Source: Acidimicrobiaceae bacterium (GTDB lineage Bacteria; Actinomycetota; Acidimicrobiia; Acidimicrobiales; Bog-793). Taken from it: a stretch of 5,512 nucleotides of DNA. Shown piece by piece: positions 1 to 5,512 of this stretch. Position 1 is the first letter of the stretch. Each line of letters opens with the position of its first letter. The stretch is taken from the NCBI GenBank assembly GCA_025463965.1, contig JAODBN010000273.1:1-5512 (forward strand), in the 5' to 3' direction. Below the pieces are notes generated by a model. It made no database searches, was not told the DNA's origin, and was given only the letters and a program-made list of their open reading frames with translations. A program made the position numbers and the translations under genes.

Positions 1-397
1 CGCCGGAGCCGGTCCCGTAGGTGACGACCGCGCCCGCCTTACGCCACACCCACGCGGCGAAGTCCGCACACCACTCCTCGGCGGTGAGTCCGGCCGGGCA
101 CCCGGTCGGGTCCCCGGCGCCCCAGAAGGCCGAGTAGCGGTTGCAGTAGGAATCGCTGGGGCTCGTTCGCTGCCCGAGCTGGGAGTTGGCAATTCGGACA
201 ATTCTTGCTTGCAGCGGCGTGAGGGGAAGCGCCGCAGGTCCCTGGCTCAGCAGGACCGCTGCCGGCGCGGCTCCGGCGACGACGACCGCGACGAACAGCG
301 ACCGGCGTGCCCTCCGTCGAGGGCGCGAACGCTTTGGGGGGAGACCCGGGCGGTGACGCGGTGGCCGGGAACCGGTATTTCGGGCGGGCGGGGCCAC
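1..397 (-). CDS. Secreted CHAP/NlpC-like cysteine hydrolase, N-terminal part (cut by window edge)
   Basis: The reading frame is open on the minus strand from a stop at 431-433 to the left edge, giving 132 codons from a GTG at 395-397, the only usable in-frame start. Residues 22-32 are very basic and are followed by a hydrophobic stretch (about 33-50, SLFVAVVVAGAAPAAVLL), which reads as an export signal. The ARRSLF junction resembles a twin-arginine motif. After the signal come a helix (QARIVRIANSQLGQ), a Cys/Gly-rich segment with YSAFWG, and EEWCADFAAWVWRKAG, where Cys110 sits at the start of a helix as the nucleophile does in CHAP and related NlpC/P60-like amidases. The catalytic His lies beyond the edge and cannot be checked. 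The likely role, inferred, is cleavage of peptidoglycan peptide bonds outside the membrane. No clear ribosome binding site precedes the GTG, so the start is the weakest part of the call. Confidence 0.72.
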   Translation of the reverse strand, partial: MAPPARNTGSRPPRHRPGLPPKRSRPRRRARRSLFVAVVVAGAAPAAVLLSQGPAALPLTPLQARIVRIANSQLGQRTSPSDSYCNRYSAFWGAGDPTGCPAGLTAEEWCADFAAWVWRKAGAVVTYGTGSG

Positions 398-476
398 GGC
401 CCGAGCGACGATACTTGGGCACCCCGCCCGTTAGGGCGCGCGAGGCGTGTCCGGGCAGCTTCTCGAGGAGGTCACG
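398..476. promoter_or_regulatory. Divergent intergenic region between hydrolase and methyltransferase genes
   Basis: These 79 bases separate two genes that point away from each other, so promoters for both probably lie here. GATACT at 410-415 is a 4/6 match to a -10 box for the plus-strand gene. TATCGT, read on the minus strand at 413-408, fits TAnnnT for the hydrolase gene; the two candidates overlap. No convincing -35 box is seen for either. A short inverted repeat, GGGCC-AC-GGCCC, lies just inside the hydrolase reading frame near 394-405 and overlaps its GTG. All of this is weak pattern evidence. Confidence 0.3.
465..471 (+). promoter_or_regulatory. Ribosome binding site fixing the methyltransferase start
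   Basis: GAGGAGG ends five bases before the ATG at 477, a strong Shine-Dalgarno match at normal spacing. It decides against the in-frame GTG at 447, which would place this site inside the coding region and add ten residues unlike the family. Confidence 0.85.
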
Positions 477-1160
477 ATGCCCGCGGTGAATGAGCAGGAA
501 GTCTGGTCGGCGGCGGACGCCTACCTTGAGGACGAGCTGGTGGGAGAGGACGCGGACTTGGCTGCCGCGCGCGCCGCGAGCAGCGAGGCCGGGCTCCCCG
601 ACATCGCCGTGTCCCCGCTGCAGGGAAAGTTCCTCCACCTCCTCGCCCGGGCGACCGGCGCTCGGCGCGTGCTCGAGGTGGGCACACTGGGCGGGTACAG
701 CACGATCTGGCTCGCGCGGGCCCTGCCCGGCGACGGCCGTCTTGTCAGCTTGGAGCTAGAGCCTCGACACGCCGAGGTCGCCCGGTCGAACCTCGTCCGA
801 GCAGAGCTGGCCGACCGGGTGGAGGTCCGCATCGGGCGAGCGGCGGACTCGCTGAGCGCCATGATCTCGGCAGGCGAGGCACCCTTCGACCTGGTCTTCA
901 TCGACGCGGACAAGCCCAGCAACGCCGCGTACCTGGAGTTCGCTCTCCAGCTGTCGCGCCCCGGAACCCTCATCGTTGTCGACAACGTGGTCAGGAAAGG
1001 AGCGCTCGCTGACCGTGCGAGTCTCGACCCCGCGGTGATCGGCTCACGAGAGGTGATCGAGGCGCTGGCCGCCGACCCGCGCGTGGACGCGACGGCCCTT
1101 CAGACAGTCGGTATGAAAGGCCACGACGGCTTCGCCGTCGCCCTCGTGCTCGGCGTTTGA
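477..1160 (+). CDS. SAM-dependent O-methyltransferase, CCoAOMT/COMT-like family
   Basis: The protein has 227 residues, the usual length for bacterial members of methyltransferase family 3 (PF01596), which move a methyl group from S-adenosylmethionine to a hydroxyl on a catechol-type or other small substrate using a divalent metal. Motif I is VLEVGTLGGYST (residues 65-76), with Glu67 and Gly69 in the SAM pocket. Glu93 at the end of the next strand (LVSLELEP) is placed to hold the ribose. The expected metal ligands are present: Asp143 in FIDADK, and Asp169-Asn170 in VVDNVV. The segment SPLQGKFLHLLARATGARRVLEVG is the typical helix leading into the Rossmann fold, and the C-terminal GHDGFAVAL strand closes the domain. 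There is no signal peptide, so it is cytoplasmic. The substrate cannot be told from sequence and no biosynthetic neighbours are visible. The gene stands alone: the upstream gene is divergent and the downstream one is 171 bases away with its own likely promoter. Confidence 0.94.
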   Translation: MPAVNEQEVWSAADAYLEDELVGEDADLAAARAASSEAGLPDIAVSPLQGKFLHLLARATGARRVLEVGTLGGYSTIWLARALPGDGRLVSLELEPRHAEVARSNLVRAELADRVEVRIGRAADSLSAMISAGEAPFDLVFIDADKPSNAAYLEFALQLSRPGTLIVVDNVVRKGALADRASLDPAVIGSREVIEALAADPRVDATALQTVGMKGHDGFAVALVLGV

Positions 1161-1274
1161 GCCGACAGCAGACGCCAAGACCACCTGGAGCCCAACGCGC
1201 CTTCGGCGGTGAGCGCCAGCTCCTGAACCGCTTGCGTCCGGTGCGCATTCGGTCGCGAGGCAGCGAGGCGATTC

Positions 1275-1306
1275 CCGCTCGGTGACCACGCAGTGTGGTC
1301 GAGCGG
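1275..1306. repeat. Bulged inverted repeat upstream of the regulator gene
   Basis: CCGCTCG at 1275-1281 pairs with CGAGCGG at 1300-1306. Inside it, ACCAC at 1285-1289 pairs with GTGGT at 1295-1299, leaving a three-base bulge (1282-1284) and a five-base loop (GCAGT). As DNA, GACCAC at 1284-1289 and GTGGTC at 1295-1300 also form a perfect six-base repeat with a five-base centre. It is followed by a run of seven C, not T, so it is a poor intrinsic terminator for the methyltransferase. It ends 11 bases before a -10 hexamer, where an operator or -35 element would sit. Confidence 0.5.
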
Positions 1307-1317
1307 CCCCCCCTGCC

Positions 1318-1323
1318 TACACT
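1318..1323 (+). promoter_or_regulatory. Candidate -10 box of the regulator gene
   Basis: TACACT matches the TAnnnT actinobacterial -10 pattern. A start of transcription six to seven bases downstream would fall at about 1330, within two bases of the ATG at 1332, implying a leaderless or almost leaderless message. The absence of a Shine-Dalgarno sequence before the ATG agrees. The region 17 bases upstream (about 1295-1300, GTGGTC) is not a good TTGACA match and lies in the inverted repeat. Confidence 0.45.
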
Positions 1324-1331
1324 CAGTGAGC

Positions 1332-4300
1332 ATGAGGAAAAGGTCGGCTCGGCCGGGCGCGAAGGGACCAGGCTTTCGCCTCGAGCTTCCGTCCGAGCCG
1401 GCGAGCGCCGGGGCGGCCAGGCGGTGGCTGGAAGCGGTCCTTGCCGGCGAGCCCCCGGAGTTCGTCCACGCCGCGTCGCTTGCCCTCACCGAGGCGGTCA
1501 CCAACGTGGTTCTCCACGCGGGCACCTCGATGGTCGTCCGGGCGGATCTCGGCGAAGACCGCCTACGTCTCGAGGTCACAGACGGCGACCGCCGTGGGAG
1601 CCCGCTGCTTCGGCGACCCGGTGACGGTGCCTCGACGGGCCGGGGTCTTCTGCTCGTGGACGCGATCGCCAGTTCCTGGGGCGTCGACCGGATGCCTTCC
1701 GGAAAGACGGTGTGGTTCGAACTCGGCCGCCCTCCCGACCTCGTCGCCCCGCTCCAGGCGAGGGTGGCCGAGACCGCGAGGACCCCAGCCGCCGAGACGT
1801 TCGGGGAGGATCCGTCCTCGACCGAACTGGTGACGATTCACCTGCTCGGCTTGCCCCTCGGGCTGCGAGCGCACGCCAACGAGCAGTACGGAGACCTTTT
1901 CCGCGAATTCTGGTTCATGGCGAGCGCCCCCGTGGACCCGAGCACCGCCTTCCCCCGTCACCTCGTCGAGCTGATGGGCGACGTCGGCATCCGCTATCGC
2001 GGCTTCGCCCGCCAGAACGAGGACCGCATCGCCGAGGCCGCGGCGCGCGGCGAGTCGGAGGTCGATCTCGAGCACCGGCTGCCGGCGGCCTTCCAGCAGG
2101 TGTGGGCAGTGTTCGACGCCACGCTCGACGAGGCAGAGGCACTGTGCCGGGAGGAGCGCCTGACGCTGTCAGGGGTGCCGGATACCGCCTCGGTGGCCTT
2201 CCGCAAATGGATCGGGGAGGAGATCCGGCACCAGATTTCCGGGGCCCTGCCGAAGCGTTGGACCGACAGCGCCTGGTCTCATGGTCTCGGCGAGTTTTCC
2301 CCCGCCGGACGCGCCGGCCGCCGGGCCGACATCGGCCGTCTGCTCGTCGCCGAGCGCGCGGCGAAGCGCGTCGTCGACGACGCCGAGCACTGGATGAGCG
2401 GGCTTCGCGAAAGCGCCGCCAAGGTGCTGACTTCGGTCTCGCTTGAGCCGATGCTTGGCGAAGCCCTACAGGCCCTCGGTGAGAGCCTCGAGGCCGCGGC
2501 CACCTTCTTGCTGCTGGCCGAGCCCGAGCGTGGCGAGCTCATCGTGCGCGCGGTCGGCGGTGCGGGCGTGCAAGCCACCCTGGTCGGGCTCCGGCCCCTT
2601 TGGGGCGCGCCCGAGCGGGCCGTAGCCACGGGAGAGCCCGTACTCGGCGACCTGCCCGTGGGGGCCTCGAAGGCCTGCGGCTTGCCCGCGGGGACGTACT
2701 CGTGCGTGGCGGTTCCCCTTTTCCTCGAGGGTCAAGTCGGTGGAGCGCTGTGTGCCGTGAACGCCGACCCGGGCCACTTCACCAAGGACGACGAGGCGGT
2801 TGCGGCGGTTCTCGGCGACACACTCGCTCCTGCGCTCAGCCGCGTTCGCCGGTTCGAGCAGGAGCGCTCGGCCCGGCTGCGCGCGGAGCGATCCGCGCGC
2901 CAGCTGCACGGACTCCAGGCGATCACCTCTGCGCTCGCTCGGGCCGAGGACTTGGAGGAGATGTGCAGGGTGGTGGTCGATGAGACGCCACGGGGCATCG
3001 ACGGGAGGCCATACGCCGCTGTCTTTGCGCTGCACGGCGATCGGCTCCACCTCGTCGCGGGGCCCGATCCCGCCGCGCAGCGATTCCGCGAGCTCGCACT
3101 CGACGAGTCGACGGCCGCAATCGGCTGGTTGCAGCACGGGCGCCCATCATTTGCGGAGAGCCCCGAGGAATCCGCCTCGAGCTGGCCGGCGCTGCTGTCC
3201 GCGCAGTGCAGCGCCTTCGGGGCCTTCCCGCTGATGGTGGGGCAGCGTGCTCTCGGGTTGCTGGTCGTCGGCTTCGACGAGGCCCACGCCTTCGACGAGG
3301 GCGATCGAGCGTTCCTGCTGGCAGTGGCCGAGCAGTTGGCGGTCGCGATCGACCGCGCAGGGCTGCGGAGCGCGGAGCGGCGCGCTCACGAGCTGCGGAG
3401 CTTTCTCGCCGACGCGACGCTCGCGCTGTCGCTTCCGAGCACGGGCGAGGACGACGTGCTGCAGCGACTGGCCGAGCTGGCGGTTCCTGTACTCGCGGAC
3501 ATGTGCGCGGTCCTGCTGCCGGTCGGCTCGCACCTTGATCGGGTGGCGATCGCGTGGGACCAGCGGGGAGGCTTGCGCCCGGCCGAGCAGCCGACACTCC
3601 ACGGCCCCGGGGCCGCCGACCCCGTGCGCTCCGCGGGTCCTGCGGTACGGACGGCGATGCGGACGGGGCGCGCGACGCTGTGCAGCGCGGCGCCGGGAGA
3701 GGCGCTCGCCGACCCGGTGGCGGCCGAGGTGGGGGCGCACTCGGCGATGGTCGTTCCGCTCGCCCTCGCCGATCACCGGCTCGGGGTGATGGTCTTTGCC
3801 GCAGGGCTAGAGCGACCCGCCTATGCGATCGAGGAGCTCGAGCTGGCAAAGGAGCTGGCCGCCCGGGCAGCGCTCGTGGCCGAGGAGGCCCTTGCGCGCG
3901 GCCGCGATCGGGCGTTCGCCGCCTCGGTCGTGCGCGCGATCCGGCCGGGGCGCCTCCCGACGCTTCCAGGTGTGGAGCTCTGCGCTCGCTACCTGCCCGC
4001 GGAGTCCGGAGCGGTAGGAGGCGACTGGTACGACGTCTTCGAGCTCCCGGGCGACCGACTGGGCCTCGTGGTCGGCGACGTCGCCGGTCACGGGGTCGCC
4101 GCCTCGGCCGCGATGGCGCGCCTGCGCAACGCCCTTTTCGCTTTCGCCAACGAGGGCCGGCGACCTTCCGAGGTCGTCTCCAGCATGGCCGCGGTGATGG
4201 GCTCGATCGAAGCGGAGGAGTCCGAGCTCAGCCTGATGGCGTCGGTGAAGTACGCGACCTACGACGCTGTGTCACGCTGCTTCGAGGTCGCCAATGCCGG

Positions 4301-4631
4301 TCATCCCCCGTTCGTCGCGGCACGTGACGGCCGTCGCATCATCGGCAAGGGCGGTGGCCGGGTGCTGCTGCCGGGCCTGGCGCCGTTGGTGGCGGAGCAG
4401 TCTTGGACGCTCGAGCGCGGGGACCTCCTGTTGATGTTCACCGACGGGCTGATCGAGCGGGCGGGAGAGTCGATCGAGGTGGGGATCGATCGGCTCGCCG
4501 ACGCGGCGTGCGCGCTGGCTCAGGGAATCGACCTCCAGGAGGCGTGCGATCGGCTGGTAGCTTCGGCGCTGCTGGACGTCGAACAGCGTCGCGACGACTG
4601 TTGTCTGCTCGCCATGCGCATCGTCGAGTGA
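1332..4631 (+). CDS. Multidomain partner-switching regulator: RsbW-like kinase, GAF domains and SpoIIE/RsbU PP2C phosphatase
   Basis: This 1099-residue soluble protein carries both enzyme activities of SigB-type partner switching. Residues 15-130 are an HATPase_c_2 serine kinase: N-box Glu54 and Asn58 (LTEAVTNVVLHAG), Asp84 in VTDGD, GRGL at 103-106 and GKTVWFE at 124-130, so the ATP site looks intact. Residues 165-350 are a charged helical region I cannot assign. GAF-like folds follow at about 360-505, 525-678 and 695-855, each ending in the typical small-hydrophobic strand and long helix (VAVPLFLEGQVGGAL, FPLMVGQRALGLLVVGF, MVVPLALADHRLGVMVF). Charged linker helices join them. Residues 860-1098 are a PP2C-type phosphatase with its metal aspartates: GGDWYD (898), GDVAGHG (916), FTDG (1038) and RRDD (1088-1089). 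The ATG at 1332 is preferred over the GTG at 1293, which lies inside the inverted repeat; GTG 1326 is a close alternative. Inferred role: set the phosphorylation of a STAS antagonist, and so release of a stress sigma factor, in response to GAF ligands or partners. Confidence 0.93.
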   Translation: MRKRSARPGAKGPGFRLELPSEPASAGAARRWLEAVLAGEPPEFVHAASLALTEAVTNVVLHAGTSMVVRADLGEDRLRLEVTDGDRRGSPLLRRPGDGASTGRGLLLVDAIASSWGVDRMPSGKTVWFELGRPPDLVAPLQARVAETARTPAAETFGEDPSSTELVTIHLLGLPLGLRAHANEQYGDLFREFWFMASAPVDPSTAFPRHLVELMGDVGIRYRGFARQNEDRIAEAAARGESEVDLEHRLPAAFQQVWAVFDATLDEAEALCREERLTLSGVPDTASVAFRKWIGEEIRHQISGALPKRWTDSAWSHGLGEFSPAGRAGRRADIGRLLVAERAAKRVVDDAEHWMSGLRESAAKVLTSVSLEPMLGEALQALGESLEAAATFLLLAEPERGELIVRAVGGAGVQATLVGLRPLWGAPERAVATGEPVLGDLPVGASKACGLPAGTYSCVAVPLFLEGQVGGALCAVNADPGHFTKDDEAVAAVLGDTLAPALSRVRRFEQERSARLRAERSARQLHGLQAITSALARAEDLEEMCRVVVDETPRGIDGRPYAAVFALHGDRLHLVAGPDPAAQRFRELALDESTAAIGWLQHGRPSFAESPEESASSWPALLSAQCSAFGAFPLMVGQRALGLLVVGFDEAHAFDEGDRAFLLAVAEQLAVAIDRAGLRSAERRAHELRSFLADATLALSLPSTGEDDVLQRLAELAVPVLADMCAVLLPVGSHLDRVAIAWDQRGGLRPAEQPTLHGPGAADPVRSAGPAVRTAMRTGRATLCSAAPGEALADPVAAEVGAHSAMVVPLALADHRLGVMVFAAGLERPAYAIEELELAKELAARAALVAEEALARGRDRAFAASVVRAIRPGRLPTLPGVELCARYLPAESGAVGGDWYDVFELPGDRLGLVVGDVAGHGVAASAAMARLRNALFAFANEGRRPSEVVSSMAAVMGSIEAEESELSLMASVKYATYDAVSRCFEVANAGHPPFVAARDGRRIIGKGGGRVLLPGLAPLVAEQSWTLERGDLLLMFTDGLIERAGESIEVGIDRLADAACALAQGIDLQEACDRLVASALLDVEQRRDDCCLLAMRIVE

Positions 4632-4647
4632 GTCGCCCGAGCTCGGC

Positions 4648-4668
4648 AGCCGGAAGGCCGGCTTCTTC
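4648..4668 (+). terminator. Weak intrinsic terminator-like hairpin after the regulator gene
   Basis: AGCCGG at 4648-4653 pairs perfectly with CCGGCT at 4658-4663 around the tetraloop AAGG, followed by a short T-rich stretch (TTCTTC, 4663-4668). The stem is only six pairs and the T-run is interrupted, so termination may be partial. It lies 16 bases after the stop of the regulator gene, which is the right place. Confidence 0.45.
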
Positions 4669-4683
4669 GTGATCGGGTACAAA

Positions 4684-4708
4684 GTTGCCTTCGAGCACTT
4701 ACGGGTAA
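4684..4708 (+). promoter_or_regulatory. Candidate SigB/SigF-class promoter before the LapA-like gene
   Basis: GTTG at 4684-4687, a 15-base spacer and GGGTAA at 4703-4708 resemble the GTTT-N(14-17)-GGGTAT consensus known for SigB/SigF-family sigma factors of actinobacteria, with one mismatch in each element. Transcription would begin about seven bases on, near 4715, leaving a leader of about 19 bases that contains the ribosome binding site. The short palindrome CTTAC-GG-GTAAG (4698-4709) overlaps the -10 element. This is a pattern match by eye only. Confidence 0.35.
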
Positions 4709-4721
4709 GAAGCACCGACGC

Positions 4722-4730
4722 AGGAGGGGG
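4722..4730 (+). promoter_or_regulatory. Ribosome binding site of the LapA-like gene
   Basis: AGGAGGGGG contains GGAGG at 4723-4727, six bases before the ATG at 4734. It is a strong site and fixes the start of the membrane protein. Confidence 0.85.
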
Positions 4731-4733
4731 CAC

Positions 4734-5183
4734 ATGAGCGAGCACTTGCAATCGGGGACCGCCGACGAGCGCAACGGGGACGGTCTTCCTGCTGACGCCG
4801 GTAGTGAGCAAGCGCCCGTCGGCGGCTCGGTCGCACCGGTCCAGGGCACGGCCCCGGGGGGCCACGCCACCACGAAGGTGCCGGTCACCCGGGCGGGCCG
4901 GGCCTGGGTCGGGGTGGTCATCGGGGTGATCGTGCTGGCCCTGCTGCTCGTGTTCATCTTTCAGAACCTGCACTCGACGCGCGTACACTTCTTCACTGCC
5001 TCCGGCTCGGTCTCGGTCGCGCTGGCACTTCTCCTCTCAGCGATCGCCGGCGCGCTGGTCGTGCTCCTCATCGGCTCCGTCCGGATCCTCCAGCTACGGC
5101 GGGGTGTACGCGCGGGTCGGGGCGCCGCCCGCATAGCGGAGGCCGCGCGTGCCGCGGAGCACCGCGAGCGCACCCGGGGCTGA
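4734..5183 (+). CDS. LapA/DUF1049-domain membrane protein
   Basis: This is a 149-residue protein with a polar, disordered N-terminus (1-52, rich in Gly, Ala, Asp and Gln) followed by two membrane helices. The first is at about 57-77 (AWVGVVIGVIVLALLLVFIFQ) and the second at about 92-114 (SVSVALALLLSAIAGALVVLLIG). Between them lies FQNLHSTRVHFF, the pattern typical of the lipopolysaccharide assembly protein A / DUF1049 family (PF06305): helix end, Asn, then a short beta-like stretch. The C-terminus is strongly basic and probably cytoplasmic. In Gram-negative bacteria LapA takes part in control of lipopolysaccharide synthesis; actinobacteria lack that polymer, so the function here is unknown. 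The helix pair suggests a small scaffold or stress-related envelope protein, which is inference. The gene follows the regulator by 102 bases with its own ribosome site and a possible stress-type promoter. Confidence 0.82.
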   Translation: MSEHLQSGTADERNGDGLPADAGSEQAPVGGSVAPVQGTAPGGHATTKVPVTRAGRAWVGVVIGVIVLALLLVFIFQNLHSTRVHFFTASGSVSVALALLLSAIAGALVVLLIGSVRILQLRRGVRAGRGAARIAEAARAAEHRERTRG

Positions 5184-5193
5184 GCCGGAGGTC

Positions 5194-5512
5194 CTAGCGG
5201 AGCAAGCGGGAGAGCCGACGGTCGGCGAGCGCCTTGCCGCCGGTCTGGCAGCTCGGACAGTAGGCGACCTCGTAGGACGAGTACGAGATCCGCTCGAGGG
5301 TGGTCCCGCAACGAGGACAGGGCTGGCCCGCCCGGCGGTGCACGGCGAAGCGGTCGCCGAGCTTTGCGTCGGACAGTCCACCGGTTCGCGCCCGCTCGCT
5401 GGCAAGCGCCTCGTCGAGCACGGCGCGGATCGAGGACAACAGACGTTCCCGGGCGGGCGCGTCGAGCTGCGCGAGGGTGGCGAAAGGCGAGAGACCGGCG
5501 CGATTGAGCGAG
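5194..5512 (-). CDS. Fpg/Nei-family DNA glycosylase, C-terminal part (cut by window edge)
   Basis: The minus-strand frame is open from the right edge to a TAG at 5194-5196, giving 105 codons of the C-terminal half. It begins in the helix-two-turns-helix region (RAGLSPFATLAQLD) and continues through a helix (RERLLSSIRAVLDEAL) to FAVHRRAGQPCPRCG and the zinc finger at 5248-5319. The finger has four cysteines spaced C-x2-C-x16-C-x2-C, as in Fpg/MutM. Known members remove oxidised bases such as 8-oxoguanine or oxidised pyrimidines and nick the resulting abasic site; the catalytic N-terminus is outside the window. Two features differ from E. coli Fpg: the zinc-finger Arg that contacts DNA phosphate (Arg258 there) aligns with a Tyr (codon 5272-5274), and 17 residues follow the last Cys, ending DRRLSRLLR. 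The TTG at 5437-5439 is an internal codon, not a start. The gene converges on the LapA-like gene with a ten-base gap. Confidence 0.92.
   Translation of the reverse strand, partial: SLNRAGLSPFATLAQLDAPARERLLSSIRAVLDEALASERARTGGLSDAKLGDRFAVHRRAGQPCPRCGTTLERISYSSYEVAYCPSCQTGGKALADRRLSRLLR

Noticed and set aside
368..373. GGAACC-like -35 element of an ECF sigma promoter
   Set aside because: No CGTC or similar -10 partner lies at the right spacing, and the site is inside the hydrolase reading frame.
447..476. GTG start ten codons upstream for the methyltransferase
   Set aside because: The strong GAGGAGG site at 465-471 would lie within the coding region; it points to ATG 477.
39..638. 199-codon minus-strand reading frame
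   Set aside because: It overlaps the real hydrolase frame and the methyltransferase start, and its product is low-complexity Arg/Pro/Gly without any family pattern; it is a high-GC shadow frame.
1293..1331. GTG start thirteen codons upstream for the regulator
   Set aside because: It falls inside the inverted repeat and upstream of the -10 candidate, has no ribosome site, and its extra residues do not resemble the start of a kinase domain.
2923..3849. 308-codon minus-strand reading frame inside the regulator gene
   Set aside because: The product is almost entirely Arg, Pro, Ala and Ser, and the opposite strand encodes convincing GAF domains.
3554..4327. 257-codon plus-strand frame inside the regulator gene
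   Set aside because: It is an Arg/Gly-rich shadow of the GAF3-phosphatase coding region.
4675..4680. A second GGGTAC box as a SigB-type -10 element
   Set aside because: No GTTT-like element lies 14-17 bases upstream; that position is occupied by the terminator-like hairpin.
4272..4988. 238-codon minus-strand frame spanning the gap before the LapA-like gene
   Set aside because: It overlaps two well-supported plus-strand genes and has no recognisable domain.
5165..5215. Terminator between the two convergent genes at the right end
   Set aside because: Only a four-base stem (GGCT-G-AGCC) is visible and there is no T-run on either strand.

Overview
The window is GC-rich DNA with dense, tightly packed genes and shadow reading frames in every frame. 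The gene content suggests an actinobacterium: a secreted CHAP-type wall hydrolase, an RsbW/RsbU-type regulator with GAF domains, a LapA-domain membrane protein and an Fpg/Nei glycosylase. The exact class cannot be fixed from the sequence; Acidimicrobiia or Thermoleophilia would fit. I see no mobile element, CRISPR array, tRNA, rRNA or large repeat. No gene-free stretch exceeds about 170 bases.

Layout. Bases 1-397 (minus) hold the first 132 codons of a secreted cysteine hydrolase-like protein cut by the left edge. It is transcribed away from a metal-dependent class I O-methyltransferase at 477-1160 (plus). A 171-base gap follows, containing a bulged inverted repeat and a good -10 hexamer. The dominant gene is at 1332-4631 (plus). 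It encodes a 1099-residue regulator with an RsbW-like serine kinase (HATPase) domain, an unassigned helical region, three GAF-like sensor domains and a SpoIIE/RsbU-type PP2C phosphatase. A small terminator-like hairpin and a short gap lead to a LapA/DUF1049-type two-helix membrane protein at 4734-5183 (plus). Ten bases beyond it, converging from the minus strand, is the C-terminal part of an Fpg/Nei-family DNA glycosylase, cut by the right edge.

How it may work together. The large protein combines the two opposing activities of the partner-switching pathway that controls stress sigma factors of the SigB/SigF type: kinase and phosphatase on an anti-sigma antagonist. No STAS antagonist and no sigma factor lies in the window, so the partners must be encoded elsewhere. 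The gap just downstream, before the LapA-like gene, contains a GTTG-15-GGGTAA arrangement resembling a SigB/SigF-class promoter. A direct regulatory link between the two genes is therefore possible but unproven. The methyltransferase, the hydrolase and the glycosylase show no evident functional link to the regulator.
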